Source: SHVZ01 sp044223515
GTDB lineage: Bacteria > Pseudomonadota > Alphaproteobacteria > SHVZ01
Direction: 5' to 3'
Assembly: GCA_044223515.1 (NCBI GenBank)
Contig: JBGALV010000009.1
Span: forward strand, 11,249-75,248
Length of the DNA: 64,000 bases
The notes under the pieces were generated by a model, which worked only from the letters and a program-made list of their open reading frames with translations, was not told the origin of the DNA and ran no database searches. Of the stretch, positions 1-9,764 are shown in pieces. Each line of letters starts with the position of its first letter. The stretch's first letter is position 1. The position numbers and the translations under genes are program-made.

Positions 1-1
1 C

Positions 2-436
2 GACGTCGACATCGTCCTGACCGCGATCGGCGGCGGCGGCTTCGCAGCCGGCGTGGCCGCCGCGATCAAGGCGGTGAAGCCGAGCGTCCGCATCATCGGC
101 ATCGAGCCGGTCGGCGCGCCGACGCTGCACGACAGCGTCAAGGCCGGGAAGCTGGTCACCCTCGACAAGATCACGAGCAAGGTCAGCACGCTCTCGGCCA
201 AGCGCTCGGATCAGGTCAACCTCGACCTGATCGGCAAACACGTCGAGAAGATCGTTCTGGTGACCGACGAAGAGATGCGGGAAGGCGCCCGCTGGTTGTG
301 GAAAGAGCTCGGCATCGCTGCCGAGCTCTCCGGTGCCGCCTCGGTCGCCGCGGCGCTTCTCGGCAGGGTCGAGCTGCCGAAGGGCGCCAAGGTCTGCGCC
401 ATCGTCTGCGGCGCCGGGACCGACGGTATCTCCTAA
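2..436 (+). CDS. PLP-dependent threonine/serine dehydratase-like enzyme, C-terminal part
   Basis: The gene is cut by the left edge, so only the last 144 codons are present. The visible part begins near a glycine-rich loop (AIGGGGFAAG) of the kind that binds the PLP phosphate in fold-type II enzymes. It continues with the family's IIGIEPVGAPTL segment, a VTDEEM segment and ELSGAASVAAAL, all typical of threonine/serine ammonia-lyases. The protein stops soon after VCGAGTDGIS, so there is no C-terminal ACT regulatory domain; this suggests a catabolic-type or unregulated enzyme and not classical IlvA. The catalytic lysine lies outside the window. It converges on the next gene with a 7-base gap. 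Substrate specificity (threonine, serine or hydroxy-aspartate) cannot be decided from this fragment. Confidence 0.8.
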   Translation, partial: DVDIVLTAIGGGGFAAGVAAAIKAVKPSVRIIGIEPVGAPTLHDSVKAGKLVTLDKITSKVSTLSAKRSDQVNLDLIGKHVEKIVLVTDEEMREGARWLWKELGIAAELSGAASVAAALLGRVELPKGAKVCAIVCGAGTDGIS

Positions 437-443
437 GCCGTCG

Positions 444-1151
444 TCACCACTTGGTCTTGAGACGGACGAGGCCGCCGCTCTCCTTGTCGTCGGACCAGAT
501 GATGGCCGTCGTCTCCAGGATGAGCGCCTGCTGCTTCTCGACCTTTTCCGGCCAGTCGCCGCAGAGCAGGATGATCGCGCCGATCGCGCAGATGCAGCCG
601 CCGCGTGCGCCGTTGATCAGGTTCCGGCACATCTGCTCCTTCGGCCGGTTCTTCTGAAAGCTCTTGCGGATCGAGTTGATGCGGTCGGCGGCCAGCGCCA
701 GGCCGACGGTGAAGATGCTCACCGCCGCGATCGCGACGTTGTTCTCTTTCTTGTTGATGATGTAGCCGATGCTCTCGACGCACTTGCCGCAGGAGCAGGG
801 GTAGCCACCGGCCCCGGTCTTGGTCGCGGCTTCCTTCAAATTGTAGAGCGCGAAGATCTGGGTCGATGCCTGGGCGATCGCCAGCGCGCCCAACCACGGC
901 GCCAGCGCGGCGCCGAGCGGGAACAGGGTCATCGAGGCGAAGCCGGCACCGACGACCACACCGGAGGAGACGCCCGAGCCCATCGTGACGCCGGCCTGGA
1001 TTCCCGATTCGACCGCCGCCCGGCTGCCGGCCATGGCGATCGACTTGAGCGTGGTCAGCGTCGAGCTGAACGAGGTGTAGGTCTTCGGCGCCTTGCTGAA
1101 GACGTCCTTCACCAGACCCTGCAGGCGTTCCGGTGGAATCAGGCCAGCCAT
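444..1151 (-). CDS. Cys-rich membrane protein of unknown function
   Basis: I do not recognise this 235-residue protein. It has a Gly/Ala-rich hydrophobic stretch at about residues 50-95, a second hydrophobic segment at about 138-155 and a third at about 186-198, so it is probably a small integral membrane protein. Cysteines are clustered: C119, C121 and C124 (PCSCGKC) after the first hydrophobic block, then C175, C186, C188 and C197. Such spacing could bind a metal or form disulfides, but this is inference. The start ATG at 1151 is preceded by a strong purine-rich ribosome site (GGGGGGAGA, about 1159-1167). It lies just downstream of the rpsD terminator, so it probably has its own promoter. 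The C-terminus is charged (LVRLKTKW). Confidence 0.7.
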   Translation of the reverse strand: MAGLIPPERLQGLVKDVFSKAPKTYTSFSSTLTTLKSIAMAGSRAAVESGIQAGVTMGSGVSSGVVVGAGFASMTLFPLGAALAPWLGALAIAQASTQIFALYNLKEAATKTGAGGYPCSCGKCVESIGYIINKKENNVAIAAVSIFTVGLALAADRINSIRKSFQKNRPKEQMCRNLINGARGGCICAIGAIILLCGDWPEKVEKQQALILETTAIIWSDDKESGGLVRLKTKW

Positions 1152-1284
1152 GATCTCGTCTCCCCCCAGAGGAAATAGGCGTCGTTTTTACCACCCCTGA
1201 TGTAACGGGTAAGCAGGAAATCCGGACTTCCGAAAGCACCTGTCGGCTGGATGCTTGTTAAATATTCGGTGAGGCTTCGCGCCA

Positions 1285-1319
1285 AATAAAAAGGGCGCCG
1301 CCCGAAGGCGACGCCCCTT
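1285..1319 (-). terminator. Rho-independent terminator of rpsD
   Basis: Reading the minus strand, a GC-rich stem (arms 1307-1319 and 1291-1302) closes on a TTCG tetraloop and runs into TTTTTATTT. It begins 22 bases after the rpsD stop codon. The stem has one bulge and one wobble pair. Confidence 0.85.
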
Positions 1320-1341
1320 GTCTTGGATGAGGCCCGACCGA

Positions 1342-1956
1342 TCAGCGCGAGTAGAACTCGACGACCAGGTTCGGTTCCATCTGCACCGGATAGGGGACGT
1401 CCTCGAAGGCGGGCTTGCGGACGAACTTGCCCTTCATCGCCTTGTGGTCGACCTCGATGTAGTCCGGCACGTCGCGCTCGGGAAGCGCAGACGCCTCGAG
1501 CACGGTGTTGAGCTGGCGGGACTTCTCCTTGACCTCGATGGTGTCGCCATCCTTCACGAGGTAGGAGCCGATGTTGACCCGCTTGCCGTTGACCTTGATG
1601 TGGCCGTGGTTGACGAACTGGCGCGCGGCGAAGACGGTCGCCACGAACTTCATCCGATAGACCACAGTGTCGAGGCGGCGCTCCAGCAGCTCGATCAGGT
1701 TGGCGCCGGTGTCGCCCTTGCGGCGCACGGCTTCCTCGTAGAGCTTGCGGAACTGACGCTCGCCGATGTTTCCGTAGTAGCCCTTCAGCTTCTGTTTCGC
1801 CATGAGCTGGATGCCGTAGTCGGACGGCTTCTTGCGGCGCTGGCCGTGCTGGCCGGGGCCGTACTCGCGGCGATTGACCGGGCTCTTGGGCCGACCCCAG
1901 AGATTCACTCCGAGACGTCGGTTGATCTTGTACTTCGCGCTTTCACGCTTTGCCAT
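1342..1956 (-). CDS. rpsD: 30S ribosomal protein S4
   Basis: This is S4 of the small ribosomal subunit, an early 16S rRNA-binding assembly protein. The 204-residue length fits the family. The N-terminus MAKRESAKYKINRRLGVNLWG and the SPVNRREYGPGQHGQRR segment are characteristic, followed by an S4 RNA-binding domain at about 95-155 (RRLDTVVYRMKF, ARQFVNHGHIKVNGKRVNIGSYLVKDGD). The C-terminus ends in EFYSR. The frame is open further upstream to 2025, but the conserved MAKRES start at 1956 is clearly the real one. It is a monocistronic gene with a strong promoter at 2050-2077 and a terminator at 1285-1319. In some bacteria S4 autoregulates its operon; I see no clear site for that here. Confidence 0.98.
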   Translation of the reverse strand: MAKRESAKYKINRRLGVNLWGRPKSPVNRREYGPGQHGQRRKKPSDYGIQLMAKQKLKGYYGNIGERQFRKLYEEAVRRKGDTGANLIELLERRLDTVVYRMKFVATVFAARQFVNHGHIKVNGKRVNIGSYLVKDGDTIEVKEKSRQLNTVLEASALPERDVPDYIEVDHKAMKGKFVRKPAFEDVPYPVQMEPNLVVEFYSR

Positions 1957-2049
1957 GGTTGCTCCGTATTGGGCTGTTGTTGTCCCGGTAGGGCCATTGG
2001 CCGGAATGCATCTCGTTGGATGCATTCACGTTCCCGGAAAGAGGCGCGG

Positions 2050-2077
2050 AGTATAGGGACGGGGAATCGCTTGTCAA
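2050..2077 (-). promoter_or_regulatory. sigma70-type promoter of rpsD
   Basis: On the minus strand, TTGACA (2077-2072) is followed after 16 bases by TATACT (2055-2050). That is a perfect -35 and a 5/6 -10, about 95 bases upstream of the rpsD start codon. It is one of the two best promoters in the window. Confidence 0.75.
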
Positions 2078-2096
2078 ACACGGCCTTAGGCCGTGT
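2078..2096. repeat. Perfect 8-bp inverted repeat next to the rpsD -35 box
   Basis: ACACGGCC and GGCCGTGT are separated by TTA and lie immediately upstream of the rpsD -35 element, in the region shared with the divergent aminotransferase gene. It could be an operator or a small hairpin in the aminotransferase leader. No regulator can be named. Confidence 0.45.
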
Positions 2097-2138
2097 ACGC
2101 TGCCCCCGGAACCACCCCTCAGGCGGGAGCCGGCGGCC

Positions 2139-3515
2139 ATGGCTACAGCCCTTCGCGGCGCGAATTATCGCAACGATAGCATGATCTTAGGCTTCTCGGA
2201 CCTGAAGAAGCTCAGGACCGAGCGGCCGCTCGTGATCACCGGCGGGCGGGGCATCTTCGTCATCGACGAACGAGGCCGGGACTACGTCGAGGCGGTCTCG
2301 TCCTTCTACTGCGCGGCGCTCGGTTTCAGCGAGGAGGAGCTGGTCGAGGCGGCGATCCGCCAGATGCGGGCGCTGCCCTTCTACCCCTCGGCCTCGCACC
2401 GGACCGTGCCGGTGGTGATGGAGCTGGCCGACCGCATGGCCGCGGCAGCTCCGTTCCCGAACGCCAAGGTCGCCTTCGCCACGACCGGCTCGGAGGCGAA
2501 CGACAGCCTGATCAAGTTCCTCTGGTACGCCAACGGCTATGCCGGGAATCCCGAGCGCCGGAAGGTGATCTCGCGCTTCGGCAGCTATCACGGCGGCACC
2601 ATCGCGATGACCGCGCTCGGCGGCGGCACCGGGCTGCACCGGAGCTTCGGCATCCCGACCGACGACTGCATTCATGTCAGCCATCCGACCGGTGCTGCGC
2701 CCGGCGAGAGCGAAGATGCCTATGCCGATCGGCTCGCCCTGGAGGTGCGCCAGGCGATCGAGAAGGCAGGGCCCGAGACCGTCGCCGCCTTCTTCGCCGA
2801 GCCGATTTCGACCGCAGCCGGCTGGGCGGTGCCGCCGACCGGCTACTTCCAGAAGATCAGACAAGTCTGCGACGAGTACGGCGTCCGCTTCTTCCTGGAC
2901 GAAGTGGTCACCGGCTTCGGGCGCACCGGCGAGATGTGGGGATCGCAGTCCTTCGGCGTGACGCCCGACTGCTTCACCTGCGCCAAGGGCATGTCCGGCG
3001 CCTACCAGCCGATCTCGGCCGTCGTGATGTCCGACGGGTTCTACAAGGCGATGGAGAAGGGCAGCGACGCCAACGGCTGGTTCGCGCATAGCGGCACCTA
3101 TCACGCCCATCCGGTGCCGGCCGCGGTCGCGCTGAAGACGCTGGAGATCTTCGAGAAGCGCCAGATCGTGAAGCACGTGCAGTCGCTGATGCCGGCATGG
3201 AACAAGGCGATCGATGCGTTGCGCGATCATCCGCTGGTCGCGACCACGCGGCATTTCGGTCTTGGCGGCGCGGTCGAGTTCAAGCCCACGGCCGAGCAGC
3301 TCGAGGGCAACATCTCGTCGCTCAAAGTCGGCGGTACGGCGAAGAAGGTCTACGAGGCAGGGCTTGAGGCCGGCATCCTGACGCGTCCGCTCGACCGCTG
3401 CATCGTGCTGGCGCCGCCGCTGATCATCACCGAAGCCGAGATCGGCGAGCTGTTCCATCGCCTACGCCGCGCGATGGACATGGTGCTGGCGGAGACGAAG
3501 GGCACTGGTCCTTGA
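2139..3515 (+). CDS. Class III (omega-type) PLP aminotransferase
   Basis: This 458-residue enzyme transfers an amino group using PLP. Family motifs are in order: TTGSEANDSLIKF at about 115-127 (phosphate binding), SYHGGT at 149-154, FLDEVVTGFGRTGEMWG with Asp254 contacting the PLP ring nitrogen, and CAKGMSGAYQPISAV with the Schiff-base Lys283. The HSGTYHAHPVPAAVAL segment is also typical. The start at 2139 has an AGGCGGGAG ribosome site 9 bases upstream; the frame is open back to 2016 but that extension is not conserved-looking. It is divergent from rpsD and converges on trmJ. The overall look resembles the polyamine/omega-amino acid:pyruvate aminotransferase group, but the amino donor cannot be fixed from sequence. 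Confidence 0.88.
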   Translation: MATALRGANYRNDSMILGFSDLKKLRTERPLVITGGRGIFVIDERGRDYVEAVSSFYCAALGFSEEELVEAAIRQMRALPFYPSASHRTVPVVMELADRMAAAAPFPNAKVAFATTGSEANDSLIKFLWYANGYAGNPERRKVISRFGSYHGGTIAMTALGGGTGLHRSFGIPTDDCIHVSHPTGAAPGESEDAYADRLALEVRQAIEKAGPETVAAFFAEPISTAAGWAVPPTGYFQKIRQVCDEYGVRFFLDEVVTGFGRTGEMWGSQSFGVTPDCFTCAKGMSGAYQPISAVVMSDGFYKAMEKGSDANGWFAHSGTYHAHPVPAAVALKTLEIFEKRQIVKHVQSLMPAWNKAIDALRDHPLVATTRHFGLGGAVEFKPTAEQLEGNISSLKVGGTAKKVYEAGLEAGILTRPLDRCIVLAPPLIITEAEIGELFHRLRRAMDMVLAETKGTGP

Positions 3516-3521
3516 AGTCGC

Positions 3522-3574
3522 GCGTGCCGACCGCTCGAAGGTCGCGGTAGAGCCGCGACTTCGAGCCGGCACGC
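3522..3574. repeat. Long bulged hairpin between convergent genes
   Basis: Arms GCGTGCCG, GCTCGAA and GTCGCGG (3522-3547, interrupted by a 3-base and a 1-base bulge) are exactly complementary to 3553-3574, with a 5-base TAGAG loop. This gives a 22-bp stem filling the 60-base gap between the aminotransferase and trmJ. There is no T tract on either side, so it is not a standard intrinsic terminator; it may act as a bidirectional transcript end or be a REP-like element. Confidence 0.65.
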
Positions 3575-3575
3575 A

Positions 3576-4337
3576 CTAGCTCTTCCTCTTGTCGACCAGG
3601 TTGCGCACGGCGCCGTGCAGCGTGCGCAGCTCCTGGCTGGTCGGGCGGGCGCGTTGGAACAGGTTGCGGAGGTTCCGCACCATGGTCGGCCGCTGCTCGA
3701 TGTTGCGGAGGAAGCCGCAGTCGTCGAGCTCGGCCTCGAAGCGCTCCATGAAGTTCAGCAGCTCGGCCTTCGGCGCCGGCTCGTCGCCGCCGCCCCAGTA
3801 CTGCGTATCGGGAGTCGTATCCGCCGCCTGCAGCCACTCGTAGCCGACCAGCAGCACCGCCTGCGCGAGATTGAGCGAGGAGAACCCCGGGTTCAGCGGC
3901 ACGGTGATGATCGTGTCGGCGAGCGGCACGTCGTCGTTGGTGAGGCCCATGCGCTCCGGACCGAACAGCAGGCCCGGCTTCAGGCCCTCCGAGGTCAGCG
4001 TCCGGAGCGCGGTGGCCGCGGCGCGCGGCGTCATCACCGGCTTCACCATGCCGCGCGGTCGCGCGGTCGTGGCGAAGACATGGGTCAGGTCGGCGATCGC
4101 GTCCGGCAGCGTCGCATAGACCTTGGCGTTGTCGATCACCGCGTTGGCGCCGGAGGCCGCGGCGACGGCGCGCTCGTTCGGCCAGCCGTCGCGGGGTGCT
4201 ACGAGGCGCATCTCGGTCAGGCCGCAGTTCAGCATGGCGCGCGCCGCGAGGCCGATGTTCTCGCCCAGCTGCGGCTGATGGAGGATCACCGGCGGGCCGC
4301 CGGTCAGGCCCGTCAGCTTGCGGTCGGTGCCGGCCAT
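3576..4337 (-). CDS. trmJ: tRNA (cytidine/uridine-2'-O-)-methyltransferase TrmJ-like, SPOUT family
   Basis: TrmJ methylates the ribose 2'-OH of tRNA position 32 using S-adenosylmethionine. The 253-residue protein has the family signature near the N-terminus (VILHQPQLGENIGLAARAML at about 17-36, equivalent to the common GNIG-ARAM motif). It then has FATTARPRG (about 89-97), and the knot-forming segments LLFGPERMGLTNDDV (about 123-137) and ITVPLNPGFSSLNLAQAVLLVGYEW (about 144-168). A C-terminal extension follows, as in E. coli TrmJ. Its ATG sits 4 bases after the cimA stop, so it is the last gene of that transcription unit. The upstream half of the family also contains TrmL and TrmH; length and the C-terminal extension favour TrmJ. 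Confidence 0.9.
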   Translation of the reverse strand: MAGTDRKLTGLTGGPPVILHQPQLGENIGLAARAMLNCGLTEMRLVAPRDGWPNERAVAAASGANAVIDNAKVYATLPDAIADLTHVFATTARPRGMVKPVMTPRAAATALRTLTSEGLKPGLLFGPERMGLTNDDVPLADTIITVPLNPGFSSLNLAQAVLLVGYEWLQAADTTPDTQYWGGGDEPAPKAELLNFMERFEAELDDCGFLRNIEQRPTMVRNLRNLFQRARPTSQELRTLHGAVRNLVDKRKS

Positions 4338-4341
4338 CGCG

Positions 4342-5946
4342 TCAGGCCGCCGCCGCTGCCGGCACGCCTTCGCGCATCAGCTTCCAGGTGATGCTGTCGG
4401 AGAGCGCGTCGAGCGAGGCGTCGATGATGTTGGGCGAGACGCCGACCGTGTCCCAGCGGCGACCCTCGCCGTCGGCGCTCTCGATCATCACGCGGGTCAC
4501 CGCGCTGGTGCCGCCGGACTGGGTCAGGATGCGGACCTTGAAGTCGACGAGGCGCACCTCGGCGAGCATCGGGTAGAGGTTGCCGAGCGCCTTGCGGAGC
4601 GCGGTATCGAGGGCGTTGACCGGGCCGTTGCCCATCGCGACCTCGTGGTGGAGCACGTTGCCGATGCCGATGGTGACGGTCGCCTCGGACTCGGTGACCA
4701 GCTCGCCGCGCGCGTTGAAGCGGCGCTCGTCCATCACGCGAAAGCGGCGGACGCTGAAATAGTCGGGCACCTGGCCGAAGGCGCGGCGGGCGAGAAGCTC
4801 GAAGCTCGCCTCGGCGCCGTCATAGGCGTAGCCCTCGGCCTCACGTGCTTTCACCTGGTCGATCAGCTTCGGCAGGCGCGGGTCGTCGTTGGAGACCTCG
4901 AGCCCGATCTCGCGGAAGCGAGCGATTAGGTTCGAGCGGCCGGCCTGGTCGGAGACGACGACGTGCCGGCGATTGCCGACCAACGACGGGTCGACATGCT
5001 CGTAGGCGCGGGGATCCTTCTCGACCGCGGAGGCGTGCAGGCCGCCCTTATGGGCGAAGGCGGATTCGCCGACGTAGGGCGCCTGGCGTGACGGAGCTCG
5101 GTTCAGCCGCTCGTCTAGCAGGTGCGAGACCTGCGGCAGGCGGCGAAGACCCTCGGCGCCGATGCCGGTCTCGAAGCCCATCTTCAGGATCAGTGTCGGG
5201 ATCAGGGTCACGAGGTTGGCGTTGCCGCAGCGCTCGCCGAGACCGTTCAAGGTGCCCTGGATCATGCGCGCGCCGGCACGGACGGCAGCCAGCGAGTTGG
5301 CGACCGCGTTGCCGGTGTCGTCGTGGCAGTGGATGCCGAGATGCGATGCCGGCACGCGGGTCGCGGCGTCCCGGACGATTGACTCGATCTCGTCGGGCAG
5401 CGTCCCGCCGTTGGTGTCGCAGAGCACGAGCCAGCGGGCGCCGGCCTTGTGCGCGGCCTCCAGGCACGAGAGGGCGTAGTCGCGGTTGGCCTTCCAGCCG
5501 TCGAAGAAGTGCTCGGCATCGAACACGACCTCGGCGGCCCGGGTCGCGGCATGCGCCACGGACTCGGCGATCATCTTCAGGTTCTCGTCCAGCGAGACGC
5601 CGAGCGCGACGCCGACATGGAAATCCCAGGTCTTGCCGACCAATGTGGCAACCGGTGCGCCGGCGCCGAGCGTCGCGGCCAAGCCGGGGTCGTTGGCGGC
5701 GCTACGGCCAGACCGGCGGGTCATGCCGAAGGCGGCGAGGCGGGCGGACTTGAAGGTCGGCTTCTCGGCGAAGAAGCGGTCGTCGGTCGGGTTGGCTCCG
5801 GGCCAGCCGCCCTCGATGTAGTCGACGCCCAGGCGGTCCAGCGCCTCGGCGACGGCGCGCTTGTCCTCGGCCGAGAAATCGACGCCCTGGGTCTGGGCGC
5901 CGTCGCGGAGGGTGGTGTCGTAAAGGTAGAGACGATCGCTCGACAT
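4342..5946 (-). CDS. cimA: (R)-citramalate synthase
   Basis: CimA condenses acetyl-CoA and pyruvate to citramalate, giving a threonine-independent route to 2-oxobutyrate and isoleucine. The 534-residue protein opens with LYLYDTTLRDGAQTQGVDFS, the HMGL-like TIM barrel metal/substrate motif; LGIHCHDDTGNAVANSLAAV carries the metal-binding histidines, and GTLNGLGERCGNANLVTL is the second family signature. HKGGLHASAV marks the linker and the last about 150 residues form the LeuA allosteric domain. The long TTLRDGAQTQGVDFS form and total length match CimA and not 2-isopropylmalate synthase. ATG at 5946 is preferred over the in-frame TTG at 5955. It follows yejF by 24 bases and precedes trmJ by 4. 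Confidence 0.92.
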   Translation of the reverse strand: MSSDRLYLYDTTLRDGAQTQGVDFSAEDKRAVAEALDRLGVDYIEGGWPGANPTDDRFFAEKPTFKSARLAAFGMTRRSGRSAANDPGLAATLGAGAPVATLVGKTWDFHVGVALGVSLDENLKMIAESVAHAATRAAEVVFDAEHFFDGWKANRDYALSCLEAAHKAGARWLVLCDTNGGTLPDEIESIVRDAATRVPASHLGIHCHDDTGNAVANSLAAVRAGARMIQGTLNGLGERCGNANLVTLIPTLILKMGFETGIGAEGLRRLPQVSHLLDERLNRAPSRQAPYVGESAFAHKGGLHASAVEKDPRAYEHVDPSLVGNRRHVVVSDQAGRSNLIARFREIGLEVSNDDPRLPKLIDQVKAREAEGYAYDGAEASFELLARRAFGQVPDYFSVRRFRVMDERRFNARGELVTESEATVTIGIGNVLHHEVAMGNGPVNALDTALRKALGNLYPMLAEVRLVDFKVRILTQSGGTSAVTRVMIESADGEGRRWDTVGVSPNIIDASLDALSDSITWKLMREGVPAAAAA

Positions 5947-5970
5947 CTTCTGCAACCCGACTTTCGAGGG

Positions 5971-7592
<1,622 letters not shown>

Positions 7593-7596
<4 letters not shown>

Positions 7597-8651
7597 GCGA
7601 CGTTCTTCCTCGGATCGAAGGCGTCGCGCACCGCCTCGCCGACGAAGATCAAGAGGCTCAGCATCGTCGCCAGCACCAGGAAGCCGGTGAGGCCGAGCCA
7701 TGGGGCCTGCAGGTTGTTCTTGCCCTGGGCCAGCAGCTCGCCCAGCGAGGGCGATCCCGGCGGCAGGCCGAAACCCAGGAAATCGAGCGAGGTCAGCGTG
7801 GTGATCGAGCCGTTCAGGATGAACGGCATGAAGGTCAGCGTCGCCACCATCGCGTTCGGCAGCACGTGGCGATAGATGATCTTGACCGGTGCAAGGCCGA
7901 GCGCGCGCGCGGCGCGGACGTAGTCGAAGTTGCGGGCGCGCAGGAACTCGGCGCGGACGACGCCGACCAGCGACATCCACGAGAACATCAGCATCAGTCC
8001 CAAGAGCCACCAGAAGGTCGGCTCGACCACGGAGGCCAGGATGATCAGCAGGTAGAGCACCGGCAGGCCAGACCAGATCTCCATGAAGCGCTGGAACAGG
8101 AGATCGACCTTGCCGCCGAAATAGCCCTGCACCGCGCCGGCGGCGACGCCGATCGCCGAGGAGAAGAGGGTGAGCACGAGGCCGAACAGGATCGATATCC
8201 GGAATCCGTAGATCAGGCGCGCCATCACGTCGCGCGCCTGGTCGTCGGTGCCGAGCCAGGTGCGGCTCGACGGCGGCGCCGGCGCGGGCCGACCGAGATC
8301 CTTGATCACCGTGTCGTAGCGGTACGGGATCGCGGGCCAGAGCATCCAGCCCTTCTCGTTGATCAGCTTCACGACCTCGGGGTCGTGATAGTCGGCCTCG
8401 GTCGGGAATTCGCCGCCGAAGGTGGTCTCCGGATAGGCCACGAGAACGGGCGAGTAGAAGCCGCCGTCGTAGCGGACCAGGATCGGCCGGTCGTTGGCGA
8501 TGAACTCGGCGAACAGGCTGATGCCGAAGAGCGCGAGGAAGATCCACAGCGACCAGAAGCCGCGCCGGTTGGCGCGGAAGTTGTGGAGCCGCCGGCGGGT
8601 CAGCGGCGTGATCTTCATGCCGAGGAAGCGCGGCGAGGCGGCGGCCGTCAT
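7593..8651 (-). CDS. yejE: Peptide ABC importer permease, YejE type
   Basis: This inner-membrane permease of 352 residues belongs to the DppC/OppC group. It begins with an N-terminal TM helix (FWSLWIFLALFGISLFAEF), then a long periplasmic loop (about 55-140) characteristic of YejE. The permease core starts around WLGTDDQARDVMARLIYG, the family signature after the loop. The EAA loop is visible in ARNFDYVRAARALGLAPVK followed by RHVLPNA. About six TM segments are expected. ATG at 8651 overlaps the yejB stop by ATGA, and its own stop overlaps yejF the same way, so B, E and F are translationally coupled. Confidence 0.92.
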
Positions 8652-9748
8652 CCTTCGCGCCTCGCGAAGTCGATGCGCGGGTCGACGACGACATAAGCGA
8701 GGTCGCCGATCAGGTTCATCACCAGGCCGAGCAGGGTGAAGACGTAGAGCGTCCCGAACATGATCGGGTAGTCGCGGTTGAGCGCCGCCTCGAATCCGAG
8801 CAGGCCGAGCCCGTCGAGCGAGAAGATCACCTCGATCAGGAGCGAGCTGGTGAACAGGATGCCGATGAAGGCGCTGGGGAATCCCGCGACCACGATCAGC
8901 ATCGCGTTCCTGAAGACGTGACCGTAGAGGACCCGATTCTCGGAGAGGCCCTTGGCGCGGGCCGTCACCACGTACTGCTTGTTGATCTCTTCCAGGAACG
9001 AGTTCTTGGTCAGCATGGCGAGGCTGGCGAAGGCGCCGATCACCAGCGCCGTGACCGGCAGCACCAGGTGCCAGAGGTAGTCGATGATGCGGGCCGGCCA
9101 GGCGAGCTCCGCCCAATTGTCGGAGACCAGGCCGCGCAGAGGGAAGAGGTTGAAGTAGCTGCCGCCGGCAAACAGCACGACCAGCAGCACGGCGAAGAGA
9201 AAGCTGGGGATCGCGTAGCCGACGACGATCGCGGCACTGGTCCACACGTCGAACGGCGTGCCGTCGCGCACGGCCTTGCGGATGCCGAGCGGGATCGAGA
9301 TCAGGTAGACGAGGAGCGTGGTCCAGAGTCCGAGCGAGATCGAGACCGGAAGCTTGCTGACGATGATCTCGACCACGGTGCCGTTACGGAAGAAGCTGTT
9401 GCCGAAATCGAAGACCAGGTAGTTCTTCATCATCGTGACGAAGCGTTCGAGCGGCGGCTTGTCGAAGCCCAGCTGCTTCTCGAGATCCTTGATCAGCTGC
9501 GGGTCGATGCCGCGGGCGCCGCGGCTGCTTTCGGTGCTGCTGCCGCTGGTGTTGGCGGCGGAGCCGGCCTCGCCGCTTCCGCCGCCGGTGACGCGCTCCA
9601 GCGCCCCGCCGGCATTGCCGCGGATCTGGGCGATGATCTGGTCGATCGGCCCGCCCGGCGCGACCTGCACGATCGCGAAGTTGACCACCATGATCCCGAG
9701 CAGCGTCGGGATCATCAGCAGCAGTCGGCGGATGATGTAGGCCAGCAT
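8648..9748 (-). CDS. yejB: Peptide ABC importer permease, YejB type
   Basis: This 366-residue permease of the DppB/OppB group begins MLAYIIRRLLLMIPTLLGIM, a typical first TM helix. It is followed by APGGPIDQII and a Gly/Ser-rich periplasmic insert at about 50-90 that is a feature of YejB proteins. The permease core carries FLEEINKQYVVTARAKGLSENRVLYGHVFRNA, which contains the EAA-type coupling loop. The start at 9748 is chosen because the open frame upstream of it lacks membrane character and the MLAYIIRR start matches the family. It lies 16 bases after the yejA stop and overlaps yejE by 4 bases. Confidence 0.92.
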   Translation of the reverse strand: MLAYIIRRLLLMIPTLLGIMVVNFAIVQVAPGGPIDQIIAQIRGNAGGALERVTGGGSGEAGSAANTSGSSTESSRGARGIDPQLIKDLEKQLGFDKPPLERFVTMMKNYLVFDFGNSFFRNGTVVEIIVSKLPVSISLGLWTTLLVYLISIPLGIRKAVRDGTPFDVWTSAAIVVGYAIPSFLFAVLLVVLFAGGSYFNLFPLRGLVSDNWAELAWPARIIDYLWHLVLPVTALVIGAFASLAMLTKNSFLEEINKQYVVTARAKGLSENRVLYGHVFRNAMLIVVAGFPSAFIGILFTSSLLIEVIFSLDGLGLLGFEAALNRDYPIMFGTLYVFTLLGLVMNLIGDLAYVVVDPRIDFARREG

Positions 9749-9764
9749 CGGCGGCGCGGGACTC

